DNA from: Ooceraea biroi
Taxonomy: Eukaryota > Arthropoda > Insecta > Hymenoptera > Formicidae
DNA length: 64,000 nucleotides
Direction of reading: 5' to 3'
NCBI RefSeq assembly: GCF_003672135.1
Contig: NC_039517.1
Location: forward strand, 12,610,601-12,674,600
The position numbers were made by a program, and so were the translations under genes. Below are positions 22,110 through 32,412 of this stretch, in pieces. The notes beneath the pieces are model-generated. The model was not told the DNA's origin. It was given only the letters and a program-made list of their open reading frames with translations, and searched no databases. How positions within the stretch are numbered: position 1 is the first letter of the stretch; every line of letters starts with the position of its first letter.

Positions 22110-22182
22110 CTCGGTCTCGAACCCAACTTGCGCGGATGGCAAAATACGAGTCTCCCGCTTAGCCACTAGACTACCGCGCTTC
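22110..22182 (-). repeat. tRNA-like sequence with B box and Pol III terminator
   Basis: On the minus strand a tRNA-like A-box region (TAGTCTAGTGGCTAAG) is followed at the right distance by a perfect B box GGTTCGAGACC (22113-22123) and then a T9 run. The anticodon arm does not fold convincingly, so this is more likely a tRNA-derived SINE head or tRNA pseudogene than a working tRNA. Confidence 0.5.
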
Positions 22183-22396
22183 ACGCCGAATTATAGCTAT
22201 TCATGGTATGTACTTTCCGTACCGCTAGAAAATGCTCACTTTTAGATGTAAATTTCTCCGAAACCAAGGCTCATACACCCAAACTCTCGAACACGACATT
22301 AATATTTTTACCTTCCCTTTCGAACGCACTATGACTCGTTCGAAAGTAGAGTTTACATGGGAAAGCTTCCTTGTGAATAGTTTGGACACGAATCAT

Positions 22397-22606
22397 GTAT
22401 CATTACCGAGCGTAACGAACTAGTTCACGTCCACTTTGTCAGGCGGCGCGTCAAACGTCAGGAAATGTGCCCGTGAAGGCTGGTGGCCGCTTTCAGGTTT
22501 CTCTCTGCTTGTATCATTACCGAGCGTAACGAACTAGTTCACGTCCACTTGTCAGGCGGCGCCAAACATCAAGGAGGCTGGTGGCCGCTCTTAGGTTTCT
22601 CTCTGG
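22397..22606. repeat. Tandem duplication of ~100-bp unit
   Basis: GTATCATTACCGAGCGTAAC...GGTTTCTCTCTG occurs at about 22397-22507 and again at 22512-22606, the second copy slightly shorter. It abuts the left end of the pogo-like element. Confidence 0.85.
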
Positions 22607-24596
22607 TATCAATGATGCTTGCATAAAAAAGCGTATATGTTCATAAAATAAATATAATGAATTATGTAATAATTGCAATGGAAATATTAGCAAAAAGTAT
22701 TAAGTTACTAATTATATAATTGTCAAAATAATAAAACGCATTACTATATTTCATATCATTTAATATAGACATAAAGACAAAGAAAAGAAAAACATACAAC
22801 AGAATATGTGTTTATATAATATCTTCATTATCTGTATCGTTACCGTCTTTCCAGCCTAAACAGTGTTTTGATACTCGTCATAAAAACATTTAAAGCAAAA
22901 ACATATTGACCACCAGGAACATTTTATGAAAGAAATCTCTTTACAGGTGCAGTAGTGCTTTGCAAGTGTCAGTGGAAAGCAAATATCGTTAACATTTGAA
23001 AAGCATATTCTTTCTCCAAATAAGTGTGCAGCGTACCAGGCATATCTGATCATATTGTTGAAAGAAAGAGCGCTCAACTGATGGTGCACTATGGAATGTA
23101 TTTTTATAGCATCCTCACGGGATGCTATTTCTCTTTGTTCTTTTAATAATGTTGGAGCATTTTGCAATCTTTTTATTAAATTTTTCACTTGTTGATAAAA
23201 ATATACATCGCACGATTGACAAAGCAGAGTATATTTTGCAGGAATTATTTTAAGGGTACATGTTGCATCTCCATCATTATTTCCGAAAACGTCATCGTGT
23301 AAATGTTTGGCCTCCCCATGAATCAATTATTAAAAGAAAATTATTATTTTTCACATACGGTTGCAATGTTGTTTCTAAATAATTTTTGTATAATTCTTTA
23401 GTCAATTTACCTGATTTCGAACAAGTAACGACAACATTACCAAATTCTGCAGTTAATTTGTCAACGGTTTGTGATACTTTGGGACCAAATTCGTTTGTTG
23501 ACTCTTGCAGACATATATAAACAAGTGGGAGCAATTTTCCTGATGCAGTTAAACTATATTGTGCTGTATATGAATGAGTAATTTTATTCAAACTGTGCTT
23601 CTTTACTAGCACAGTCTTCGTTCCTTGAAATTCAAGTGATCTGTTGTAAGTTGTTTGATAATTGCACCCCGTTTGGTCGGTATTAATCACAAAATCCAAA
23701 TTGAAATTAGGAATAATCTTCCTCGTTTGTGCCTGGAATCATTTTGCTGATTGTACAGTTTCTTCTAGAGTAGCGACGTCTCTTCGGCTAACATATTTTG
23801 TTATTTTACGCTGCTTTATTTTATGTTTTCTCTTAAACACTTTTACCTACGTAGGACTAGCATTGAAAGAAAAAGTATCCGACTGAAAAGGAGCAGCAGC
23901 TGCTAATGCCCATTGTTGTAAAGTTCTTGTTGTTACCTGCAAATATTTAGTGCATGTACAAATGTATTACGTTATATGTATTGTTACATCAGTAACCCTT
24001 CATCGGATGGAAGGTTCTCGAACGATCTTCGAAGGCTCCGGCAGACAAGCCTGCTAGCCGTAGCGAGCGTTATTGCGAGCTCGGCAATTAAATAGTGTAT
24101 ACATCCGCGCATACCAGCATCTTTCTAGAACCTTCTAGCACGTTCTAAAACCTTAAAATATATATATAATATCATATTATATATGTATATAGCGATTTTA
24201 TAATTTAGGAAACTTTATATTATTATTTTCCTGAATGCAAATGATCATATAGACGGAATTTAATAAGATTACAGTCTTCAAAATAAGCATTATTTCTTTT
24301 AATACACATATCTTTGGATTAAAAACAGATACAACAACCATTCAAAATCCCAGAAGATCCATTTTGCAATCAGGAAATTAATACCGAGAGGAAAATATTA
24401 TAATCATAAGGCGAACTACGTAATTAATTAACTTAGGTATTAAGGTTCTGTACAGGGATGTTTACGCGAAGGGCCTCCCTCCACAGAACCGAGATAACCG
24501 TCGAGACGAAGACGCGGGCCCGATTTTCCTAAACATTATTGGTGGAAAATCAGTCCCATCATCGATATTTTCAACCACCCGCCTCTTCGTCCACAA

Positions 24597-24632
24597 TATA
24601 AAAGGGCCTACAGAAGGCCAGGGAACTCAGTA
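24597..24632 (+). promoter_or_regulatory. TATA box plus initiator of the 1.9-kb element
   Basis: TATAAAAGGG at 24597-24606 and TCAGTA at 24627-24632 have the 30-bp spacing of an arthropod TATA-Inr core promoter. They precede the two polyadenylation-like signals and the duplicated TGGCGCTGCC motif, as in an LTR U3-R-U5. Confidence 0.55.
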
Positions 24633-25065
24633 ATAAGTGCAGCAATAAGTAATCATTTTCGTTAAGCGTTTTCGTAGTCTTGGGTATCGAGTCTGATCTC
24701 TATGTTTAAGAATAAATTCCGAGCATCTAGTGTTAGCGAGACTGTGGCGACTGCTCTCACTCCAGAGCCACGACAAGGTAGATTTATTTGCGACACTGCG
24801 TTTCCGAACCCGATCATCACACTCATATAGTATCAATAAATAACTTTACTTTAAAGGAACAGTTACTAAAAATTAATGAAGCTTCTTCTCTATATTTCTT
24901 GTTTTCGTCCAAATTGTTCATTCTGATTTCCTGGAGGATTTGCAACTGGCGCTGCCGAAGAGTGTGGCCCTAGTTGTTCAGGTTGGCGCTGCCGAAGAGT
25001 GTGGCCCTAATTTGCGACCATAATCTTACAGGAATCCGCGGATAAATATAATTCAATTCATTTCC

Positions 25066-25383
25066 ATGCCTACTAAAAAGGGGCGCAGATTCCAAGAAAA
25101 GAAGCTCCGTTATCATCTCCGACTTGCTTACTCAAATAATCAGGACCCGTTTCCTCTCATCCAAAAATTAACGAATCTAGAAGCCGACCGAGCATTATCA
25201 AAGCAAATTCCGTACGTAACCCGCGAACTCACTTTGAACCACAATTATCCTGATTACCGCAACATCCGTAATGGTGATCCTCGTCGAGTTGTTTATAAAT
25301 TACGAGAGTTGTTCGGATTGAACCGTAAAGAAATCGAGATTCCGAGTTCGTATCCAGTGTTACCACCCATCCAAGAGTTTTAA
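25066..25383 (+). CDS. Unknown 105-aa protein of the 1.9-kb element
   Basis: First ORF after the duplicated primer-site-like motif. Basic and hydrophilic, with no membrane segment or cysteine motif. It starts with KKGRRFQEKKLRYHLRLAY and ends in a proline-containing tail (YPVLPPIQEF). It is complete from ATG to TAA and is followed 50 bp later by a second ORF. The position corresponds to gag of an LTR element, but I see no gag hallmark. Function unknown. Confidence 0.45.
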   Translation: MPTKKGRRFQEKKLRYHLRLAYSNNQDPFPLIQKLTNLEADRALSKQIPYVTRELTLNHNYPDYRNIRNGDPRRVVYKLRELFGLNRKEIEIPSSYPVLPPIQEF

Positions 25384-25432
25384 TATACAAACAAGTTCTA
25401 ATCACAACGGAATAAAACCGTAAACCAAACGT

Positions 25433-25860
25433 ATGATGTGTCGCGAAATATCGAACCCTTTCCGGCGTACCGATTTAGTACTAGAGTATCAACGGCGATC
25501 CAGCGTGGTCGCGTGCATGAGATATACGGCGTATCTCCGACCTATAGACGGTTCTCTATTTTGTACCATTTGCTTCGTTAATCGAATTTTTCCTTCACAA
25601 AAACAAAATTATACTTTGCTATCAAAACACGATTTAATAGTGGGGTTGAGACGGCACGTTCCTACGTGCGTAATTTGCGAAAGAGACCTTGCTGGGTACG
25701 CGCCGTTTTACTATTGCTAAATCTGCTCCGACGGATATTTAGAGTTGCTCGATCAATTAAACTCAACCGAAGAGGATATTTTTGAGCTTTCAGACCCGAC
25801 AGTAATTCGATCACGAGAAGAGTTGACGGGATTTCTTTCCCTCGCCTCCGAAAATAATTA
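25433..25860 (+). pseudogene. Unknown cysteine-rich protein, interrupted by one stop
   Basis: A 95-codon frame followed, after a single TAA at 25718-25720, by 46 more open codons in the same frame. The cysteines are paired: CTIC, CVIC, then a C just before the stop and IC just after it, with conserved-looking spacing and a preceding H-D and R-R-H. This suggests a zinc-binding (treble-clef or RING-like) fold ended early by the stop. The last part is acidic (STEEDIFEL). I do not recognise the family. Confidence 0.4.
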
Positions 25861-26500
25861 GCTTCGCGATCCTCGGGAAGTATCCTCGTATCTAAGCATA
25901 TGGACAGTCGGAACGTAACAGTATATATAAATGTACATATAAATATATGAAATTTCAATGTATTTTTCTTTATGTACCTGCTCATAACAGCTTCTTGCTT
26001 CTTGGAAACGTACGAAAGTTTCAGAATCTATTGCTCGCAATTTGTCCAGTCTCGTTCCTCCACTTATTACATCTTTCTTCCACTGACTCAAATAATCTTT
26101 TCTTTTCAAACGCTTTCCACCCATTTTGTGCAGTGTCTTTAAATTCCATCACGGATGTGCTTCAGGAAGAGCAATGATTTTTGCTTTGTAGTCTAAAGAA
26201 ATATAGTTTGCAGCAGGTTCTTCATAATCACTTGGATCATACTGTGCATCCGTCGTTCCATCGTCTTTACACTATCAAGATATAAAATATAATTTATACT
26301 GTCTTGTACTTATAACATTATAACAACGACGAAGTAAAGGAAAACATAACATACCTCTTCGTACAGTCCTTCACTATCACTATCATCATATAAAATCAGA
26401 TCTTCGTCCACCATAACATAACTGTCATTTAAAATATTAATAACAGCACTGGAAATGCTATCTGCCATGGCCATCGAGACAGAACTAATTTTTACCGGAT

Positions 26501-26506
26501 GATCTT
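26501..26506. other. Target-site duplication of Polinton A, left copy
   Basis: GATCTT, repeated exactly at 59439-59444. A 6-bp TSD is characteristic of Polinton/Maverick integrases. Confidence 0.93.
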
Positions 26507-26857
26507 AGTAGTATGGTAAGGGAGAGTTCTAACCCAGGGGCTCCGAGGGGGGTGCGGGGTGGGAGGGGGGGTATCTTGGCGGCGCGGGGTATGACGTCAC
26601 GTGGGGGAGGGGAGGGTTTCTGGACCAGGAGCTCCAAAGGGGGTGCCGGGAGGGGGAGGGTGTTTCTCTGGACCAGGAGCCCCGAGGGGGGCGGGGGAGG
26701 GGGAGGGGGGTTTCTCTGGACGCGTGGGGTATGACGTCACACGGGAGTCTTCGAGCGCCGGTACCAGTCAAAGGGATGTTTATGTAAACAGACTACGACA
26801 AAGACGTTACCGCGCGTGAGATAGTTGATAGATAAAAAATCCGTTAAAAATTCTTTC
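26507..26857. repeat. Polinton A left TIR
   Basis: 351 bp matching 58866-59438 inverted. The outer 250 bp are strongly G-rich (GGGGAGGGGGAGGG runs) and hold two TGACGTCA palindromes (26591-26598 and 26732-26739), the consensus for CREB/ATF-type bZIP proteins. The open frames across it on either strand are by-products of its composition. Confidence 0.9.
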
Positions 26858-27082
26858 AATGAGCAACATAAAGATACGTGTTAAATAAACTATTAGCTTG
26901 ATGGCGTAACGTGATGCTATCGAATGCATCCGTACAACATGCGCGCGTATCACAGCCACATACGACTAGACGTTGCATATACAACTTACGTAGAGGATAC
27001 TCAGGTGCGTGAGGGAAATAAGTGTGAGGAAAAGAACAGTACACCTTATACATGTAAAAGTATTTTTTTATTGTATGTTCTC

Positions 27083-27793
27083 TTACATCGGTTTACCAAA
27101 AACCAGAGCTAACAGCTCACAATCTATAATGTGATCGTAGTTGAAGAATTCGCTGGCGCGTATGGCGTTCGATGCATCCTTCGTCGCAGCGGACGCGATA
27201 TTCGAAAATTGTACCACCTTTGCGTCGATTTTATCGACGACACGATCCAACTGAGCGTACGTTAGCTCGATGCAGCGGTCCAGGTTAATCATGGTGAAGA
27301 ACGTCGATTCGGTCATCATCAACCGTACGTCGGACAAATCCAAACACACGAGTTTGGTATCGTTCATCGTACTGAATCGCACCGTCAACGGTCCAACGGT
27401 GATAGGACGGCCGCGAACATCCTTGCGGAGACGGTTCTGAATGTCCCATTGTTGTTCGTAGAGTCCCTTCCACGTTTCGAGAGACAGGATCAGCTCGTTT
27501 CCCCGATGATCGCCTATCGCGATCTCGACGTAGCTCGGTGGACCGACGTTGATGCCGATGTCCAGGTACTTATATCCCGTAGCCGTCAGTGCGTATCTCC
27601 TGCCCAGTATGCGAACTGCACAACGCGTGGGTAAAACGCTAAGATCACAAACAAAAATAGTTAAGAATAGTTAACAAAAATCAAAAGTATAAGACAAAGG
27701 GGAAGATTCATAAACGTACCTGGTACATTGCTTCGGTGGAGCGTCCTGAAGCGGAACGTAATAGTTCATGCTGTTTCCCTCAGCGGAGTACAT
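27083..27793 (-). CDS. Polinton A two-exon protein of unknown function, intact
   Basis: Exon 1 (27793-27720) encodes a short N-terminus rich in Ser, Tyr and Pro. Intron 27719-27639 (81 nt) has GT...AG ends. Exon 2 (27638-27083) is open to the stop. The product is ~209 aa. It shares with its Polinton B counterpart (34118-34862) the blocks ALTA.(G/W)YKYL, YVEIAIGD.RGNELILSLE, TESTFFTM.NLDRCI and HIIDCELLAL. It is the first gene inside the left TIR, transcribed toward it. The equal intron position in A and B supports a real spliced gene. No catalytic motif; possibly a structural virion or accessory protein. Confidence 0.75.
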
Positions 27794-28174
27794 TGCTGCT
27801 GCTGGTTAGGTTTTGCGCTCACAGTGGTTGACTCAATACTGAACATGCACGCACGAACGTGTTCAATTCTTCAACCAATTATAAGGAGAGGGGAGGGGGA
27901 TTAAACATTTTTTAAGCACAGATGTCAGCGCCGCGTACGTATAAAGTATGGAATTCAGGGTGACGCAATACCGAACCTGCACGAACGTGTATGAACGTGT
28001 TCGATGCTTCAGCTACTTATAAGAAGAGGGAAGAGGGAATAAATTTTTTTAAGCGCCGATGTCACCGCTGCTCACGTAAAAAATTATGAAAGAAATCCGT
28101 CCAACGCAACCGATAAACGAACGGGAAAGGGAGAGGGGAAATAAGAAGACTTGTGTTTCATAAAAAAACATATT

Positions 28175-29104
28175 TTATTTCATATGGTAGGACCACCAAT
28201 TAAACAGTTTGAATACATTTTGCAAAGCACAATTGGTTACATGTTTGTTACAACGCAAAGTATGCGTAACGTCCAGCTTATTCAAAGATGGTATATCTTC
28301 GTAGTGCGTATCGATAGTTTCGATGTAGATATCCAGGTCGTCATCCAGGAGCAGATTCCGCAGCCATTCGCGTTTCTCGCGTCCCTTAACGTACACGACG
28401 GTATATGACGCCTCGTCCTCCGCCGTCTTTGTAATCAGATCCTTAGCCATTGTTGCGTACTAGATGTACTGAGACCGACGACCCTTGTTCTGGTCGACGG
28501 TCGTCCACGCCTGTCTCCGGTATTTTTCCTCTTCGACTGCGTGGCTGAGATAACTGATTCTCGCTACTTAATAAATTGACTCTTCACACAGGGTTACAAT
28601 CGTTAACCGCACTTTATTTTACTACTTCTTCTCTCGATTTTAACCATACCTTTCTCGCTTGACTTGCTTGTGACAATACTTCTACCGCTCGAGACAAGGG
28701 ACTTACTCGCTCTCTCGTACGATCGCACTCTACCGGAAAGCACGCAATTCTATTGGCTGCCGCGCTCGGCGGACCCGAACAATACCGAAAGCCATTGATC
28801 GCTTCATCGACGCGCGCTGTCGCGTGATCGCAAGGACGACGCTTTTCTAGCGCAAACAAAAATAAATAAAATATCCTACAGCCATGTACGGAACCGTTCC
28901 ATCGTCCCATTGTAGTCCGTGATGATTCGGCATCAGCCAGGACGCATGGCGTCTCTCCGCCTTGGTGAGACCGTACCATTGTACGCAGGGTCCAAAGATA
29001 CAATGAGAGAGAATATATCCATTTCGCAGCACGGCAAACTCCTTCGCGACGAAGTTTCCGCCGATGACAAAACCTTGCAGATCCACGAACGTCGGTACGG
29101 ACAT
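28175..29104 (-). pseudogene. Polinton A unknown protein (173-aa family) split by a solo LTR
   Basis: N-terminal half at 29104-28881 (MSVPTFVDLQGFVIGGNFV..., GLQWDDGT), C-terminal half at 28450-28175 (KGREKREWLRNLLLDDD, YEDIPSLNKLDVTHTLRC). The gap is exactly the 430-bp solo LTR plus its 5-bp TSD. Both halves align with the uninterrupted Polinton B homologue at 35142-35663. Function unknown; no membrane segment. Its place between the two-exon gene and the major capsid gene is the same in both elements. Confidence 0.8.
28451..28880. mobile_element. Solo LTR, TSD GCCAT
   Basis: 430 bp starting TGTTGCGTACTAG and ending TATCCTACA, flanked by GCCAT at 28446-28450 and 28881-28885. TG...CA ends with a 5-bp TSD indicate a solo LTR left by LTR-LTR recombination. 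A BEL/Pao origin is plausible from TSD length but unproven. It interrupts the 173-aa-family gene of Polinton A. Confidence 0.88.
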
Positions 29105-29199
29105 CGTTGTTACAACGCGTCGAGAGGACGATTATAATCGTTCTCACTGTATCGCGGATGTTTCTTTTTTATATAACGAGGTTCTCGATGTTGCCACGT

Positions 29200-30405
29200 T
29201 TAGGTGATTCTGCGCACAACGTTGGTCAACGGGCTGTATTCGACCACGCGATCGTGTATGATGAGGAAGTAGGCCGTCGTATTATCCGGTACGTTCTCCT
29301 TGCAATCAAATTCCAATCGTACGTCCACGGTTGCGCTCTTAACTGACTCGTTCTGTCGCAAACAATTTCGATAACCACGAAAGGTCCGCGAATAAGGAAA
29401 TTGATAGTGGTCAGCAACGTCTCGTCGCAATCATTTCCATAATACGCCTTACGGAAACGCGAGTACATCTCGTAAAGGATGGCGTATCTGCCTCTGTCGA
29501 AATCCAAATTCATGTCGTCGTACGGATAACATTCCGAGTTCAGATACAGTTTCATGTTGGTTAGTTTGCAGTCGTTGAATACGGTAATGTCTTCGTTCGA
29601 TACATTTTTTTCGTCCAGTCTGCAACGCGAAGATCACGTATCGCGGCTTCTCAAGTTGCGGCGCGGTCTTAATGGCCCACGAGTGCTTGGTCGTGCTCTG
29701 AAGCAGTGGATACTCGTACAGGTCCCACGATCGGAACCCCATGCTGAGGTATCATCCACTCTCCAAGGTGCGCAGCATTGATAGCTTAGTGACTTCATCC
29801 AACAGCACGTGCGGCATTCGCCATTGTATCTTGAATATGTCGATCCGTGGCTGCACTGCCGCATCCACCTGAACACAATTGTTGTTGCGCGATCGTATCA
29901 GAATCAACTCGTGACGAGCGTTGATCACCACGCGTTTGTAATCCTCACAAAAGCCTAGCAGCATGTTGAGAGGCATGCAAAAGTTGAAATCTCCCTCCAC
30001 TACATGATGATACGCAATGTCTCATCCGGCATTGGTCAGGATCAGAGCTCTAGCGGGTGATAACGTCGTATAGTTTTTGAGCGTGCTGGTTATGACAACG
30101 TTTCTGTTGCGATCAATCTCCACGCTGTCAAGTTCGTAGCGAATTTCGTCGAACATGAACGCCACGCAGTTATTTCCCAGCCTTGGAATCGTGCCGTCGA
30201 GTCTGTTCTGCACCATGAATTTGCCCTCGATGTACAGAAAACTTTCATGTGGTAGCATGTACAGATCCTGTTGCTGTATGGGTATTCTTATCTCGTCGCT
30301 GTGTCCGAACGTCGTGTTGGCGAACGGATTGTACGTGTGAGTCTCGATCTTGACGATGCGACCGTTGAAGATCGGCTCGTCCCCGATGTTTAGGATCTTG
30401 GTCAT
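29200..30405 (-). pseudogene. Polinton A major capsid protein, decayed
   Basis: Fragments of the ~400-aa double-jelly-roll capsid gene, in order with Polinton B 35763-36971. The N-terminal part (30405-30022) ends at a TGA replacing a tryptophan codon. The next part (30000-29752) ends at a TGA where the homologue has arginine (CGA to TGA is a CpG-type change). Frameshifts then lie near 29600, 29555 and 29400, and the last part ends ...VEYSPLTNVVRRIT. With two nonsense changes and at least two frameshifts it cannot make a capsid. It would otherwise build the icosahedral shell. Confidence 0.85.
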
Positions 30406-30406
30406 T

Positions 30407-30628
30407 TTAGATATTCCGTACCGCGAATCCCAAAGATCTCAAATATGCACCGTTCGATGCTGCGAGTCTTTTCTTGTTGCAACGGGATGACCGGCTGTTA
30501 TCGAATGTTGACGCCGTCGGTTTCGTAAAGATTGTGTTACCGCTCGGTTGCTTCGCTCCGCTCAATACGAGCATCTCATACGCGTTATCGTCGTCGCACG
30601 TGCAGTCTGACGGTGATCTCTTCTCCAC
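30407..30628 (-). CDS. Polinton A small protein (73 aa), conserved C-terminus
   Basis: A small open frame between the minor and major capsid genes. It overlaps the 3' end of the minor capsid gene by ~44 bp and stops one base before the major capsid ATG. Its C-terminus, ASNGAYLRSLGFAVRNI, is nearly the same as in Polinton B (36973-37158), whereas the N-terminal half is unlike. The retained frame in a decayed element and the shared tail argue for a real gene. It could be a small capsid-associated peptide; that is inference. Confidence 0.6.
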   Translation of the reverse strand: MEKRSPSDCTCDDDNAYEMLVLSGAKQPSGNTIFTKPTASTFDNSRSSRCNKKRLAASNGAYLRSLGFAVRNI

Positions 30629-31331
30629 GAAAGTCGAGCAATCGGCCGATCTGATCGACGACGCGTATCGTCAGATCCGTAATGCACCATACGATGATTG
30701 GCAAGTAAATGATCTGTCTAGGCCTTTCCGATATCTTATATCCCGATGCCACGCTCGGCGAAAATTCGTGTATCGTGTGCACGCGCTCGCCGTTGCTATA
30801 CGCACCCGCGGTCACGTTACACTCTACGCGGATAATGTTCACGTTGAAAATGTTGATCGACGTGTCCGATTCGTGCCATTCTCCCGGTTGCAATATCCGC
30901 TGCGATGAGAATCCCAGCAGTGAGCCAATGTTGTTTGGTTTTTTGAAATTTATTCTGTAGGCGCATTTGATCTCGCTTCTCATCGTATTACGATTAGCGC
31001 GGAACACTATCGGGTATTCGCCGCTGGTATCAACCACGTCCCATTCCTCTGCTATTGCACGTTTCAAAAACTCAGTTATGTCTCGCACTTCGTACGATCC
31101 TTTGGGAATCGTAATCTCCGCGTCATCTTCGTCATAGTAAAACTTATTGTTCGAAGCGTTCACGTTCGGTATCGTGTGATATGTCTCAAAGTCCATTAGA
31201 CCGAGCTCGTAATCACCGTCGCTCAAATCAATGGCGGGAAAGTAGTTTACCGCGAGGACGCTGCCCCTTCCGGTCAGCGTGAGTATCAGCGACATGATGG
31301 AGAAACCGCCCACCGAATACTGAATATTCAC
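30585..31331 (-). CDS. Polinton A minor capsid (penton-like) protein, open
   Basis: 248 aa, open throughout. It shares with Polinton B (37165-37980) DYELGLMDFETYHTIPNV, NNKFYYDEDDAEITIPKGSY, NNIGSLLGFSSQRILQPG and LLDFRGEEITVRLHVRRR. This is the single-jelly-roll minor capsid (penton-base-like) protein of Polintons, expected at the vertices of the virion. It is about 22 residues shorter than the B copy because of a gap near residue 105 and loss of the last few residues. Start at 31331 matches B. Confidence 0.8.
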   Translation of the reverse strand: MNIQYSVGGFSIMSLILTLTGRGSVLAVNYFPAIDLSDGDYELGLMDFETYHTIPNVNASNNKFYYDEDDAEITIPKGSYEVRDITEFLKRAIAEEWDVVDTSGEYPIVFRANRNTMRSEIKCAYRINFKKPNNIGSLLGFSSQRILQPGEWHESDTSINIFNVNIIRVECNVTAGAYSNGERVHTIHEFSPSVASGYKISERPRQIIYLPIIVWCITDLTIRVVDQIGRLLDFRGEEITVRLHVRRR

Positions 31332-31340
31332 GGCACCTTG

Positions 31341-31725
31341 TTAGGCTTTAAATTCATACTGATCGTCGACCGTTCGCAGAAATCTTAGACACAATTGTCC
31401 GCAGATGCTCTGATCGTAAGTTTGATAGGACGTTCGATTGTACCGAATCTTCACCGCGTTACGTTCGAAATATTGCACCAGTTCCCTCGGCGGCCGGAGA
31501 TCACCAAAACTGTCAAAATATATCACGTGGTCTCCCCTCTTTGCGTACGCTACCCAGTGAGTACCGGGACCCGTTGCATCATCCAGATTCACGATACCGC
31601 TCTCGTTTCGGCGCACACCGCTCATCGGTAACGCGTTACGCATGAAAACACCCCTAAAGTACGGTACGCGCATACGTCTTGCCAGTTAATCCAATTGTAC
31701 GTTGGTGGTTACGGCTCGTAGGCAT
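31341..31725 (-). pseudogene. Polinton A adenain-like protease, N-terminal frameshift
   Basis: Ulp1/adenain-type cysteine protease (C5/C48). The open part (31673-31341, 110 aa) retains the catalytic set: His in GTHWVAYA, Asp in YFDSFGD, Gln in SYQTYD and Cys in SICGQLC, with Gln-to-Cys spacing of seven as in adenain. A one-base insertion and a CAA-to-TAA change lie in the first 20 codons counted from the ATG at 31725. Translation could only start at the internal Met at 31673. It would process capsid proteins during maturation. Confidence 0.8.
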
Positions 31726-31727
31726 CC

Positions 31728-32412
31728 TTATCGCTTTTTTGGCGTTTTTTTTTTCTTCGGTGCACCCTGTCCTCGTTTGTACGGGGCGAGATACAGTCCC
31801 TGGCCGTTCTTGTACGGAGCGAAATACAGTCCGCGACCTTCCATTGAGCGATGGTGGCGCTGCATTTCTTGCAGTTGCCGCTGCATGGCTTTGCTGTCGT
31901 TCACCGCTTTCGCGACTCCCGCTGCCCCCGCGGCCAACGATCCGAGCGCACCCAGCATCGGTAGAATCGGCAATATACCGCCGCGTTTCGCTACCGGAAG
32001 TATTCGTTTCTTCATCGTTTTTTTCTTCGTCGTCTTCTTCTTCTTCGTTTTCAGGCCCATACCGAGCTTCGTCTTGGCCTTCATCGCTGCCCAGACAGCC
32101 GTGGAGGCGGCTCTCTTTCCCAGAGTCGAATCCCTCGCGAAAATGCGTTCTCGCGCTCTCTTGGCGAGTATCCTGTCCGCCGCGTGTCTCTCGGTGAGAT
32201 CCTTACTCCGCGAATACGCTATGTCGTGCTCGCGGCACGCCGTGTCCAACGGATTTATACCCGGATCACCTCTGGTTAACCGTTTCTCGAGTCGCGTACC
32301 CCGGACCGCAAAACTGATAGCCTGGGATGTGCAGCTGGAAAGGAAGCGAGTTTATCGCGCGATACAGCAGACCTCCACCTCTCACTGATTCGTTCGTCGC
32401 GAGCGCTGACAT
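31728..32412 (-). pseudogene. Polinton A PLA2-domain virion protein, frameshifted
   Basis: Counterpart of 38373-39032. The N-terminal part is readable from 32412 (SALATNESVRGG-like), but one extra base in the run of C at about 32301 shifts the frame inside the calcium-binding loop (CGPG in the B copy). The catalytic DTACREHDIAY and the long basic/hydrophobic tail are open from 32249 to 31728 (173 aa). The tail has KKKKTTKKKTMKK, a Gly/Ala/Leu-rich hydrophobic stretch and a lysine-rich end. The enzyme domain is therefore broken while the tail is intact. Confidence 0.8.

Larger units (their letters stand above)
23982..25920 (+). mobile_element. 1.9-kb TG...CA element in transposase intron 2
   Basis: Starts TGTTACATCAG and ends CGGAACGTAACA, flanked by GTAT (23978-23981 and 25921-25924), a 4-bp duplication of the LTR-retroelement type. 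It has an RNA Pol II promoter (TATAAAAGG at 24597 with an initiator-like TCAGTA 30 bp on), AATAAA signals at about 24711 and 24838, and a twice-repeated TGGCGCTGCCGAAGAGTGTG (24948 and 24986) resembling a primer-binding region. Two small ORFs follow. I cannot find a matching second LTR, so it may be a truncated or non-autonomous LTR element. Without it the host intron would be about 98 nt. Confidence 0.6.
22856..26506 (-). pseudogene. pogo-like transposase, exons 1b-3 (broken)
   Basis: Exon 1b (26500-26355) encodes an acidic stretch (MVDEDLILYDDSDSEGLYEE) and ends at a GT donor (26354). Exon 2 (26271-25978) holds the basic DNA-binding region (GGKRLKRKDYLSQWKKDV) after one stop, and ends at GT (25977). 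Exon 3 (23936-22856) begins VTTRTLQQWALAAAAPFQ. It carries RQRKITKYVSRRDVATLEE and the DDE core: VINTDQTGCNYQ, LLIIDSWGGQT and CQSCDVYFYQQVKNLIKRLQ. It ends in a Cys-rich tail (CTCKEISF, CFKCFYDEY). At least one more stop and two frameshifts lie in exon 3. The exon 1/2 and 2/3 junctions restore frame, so the intron calls are well supported. DDE_1 superfamily. Confidence 0.8.

Noticed and set aside
22110..22182. Functional tRNA gene
   Set aside because: A and B boxes are good but the acceptor and anticodon stems do not pair cleanly; kept only as tRNA-like.
26513..26819. Gly/Arg-rich ORFs across the Polinton A left TIR
   Set aside because: Produced by the G-rich repeats on both strands and not matched at protein level in the other TIR.
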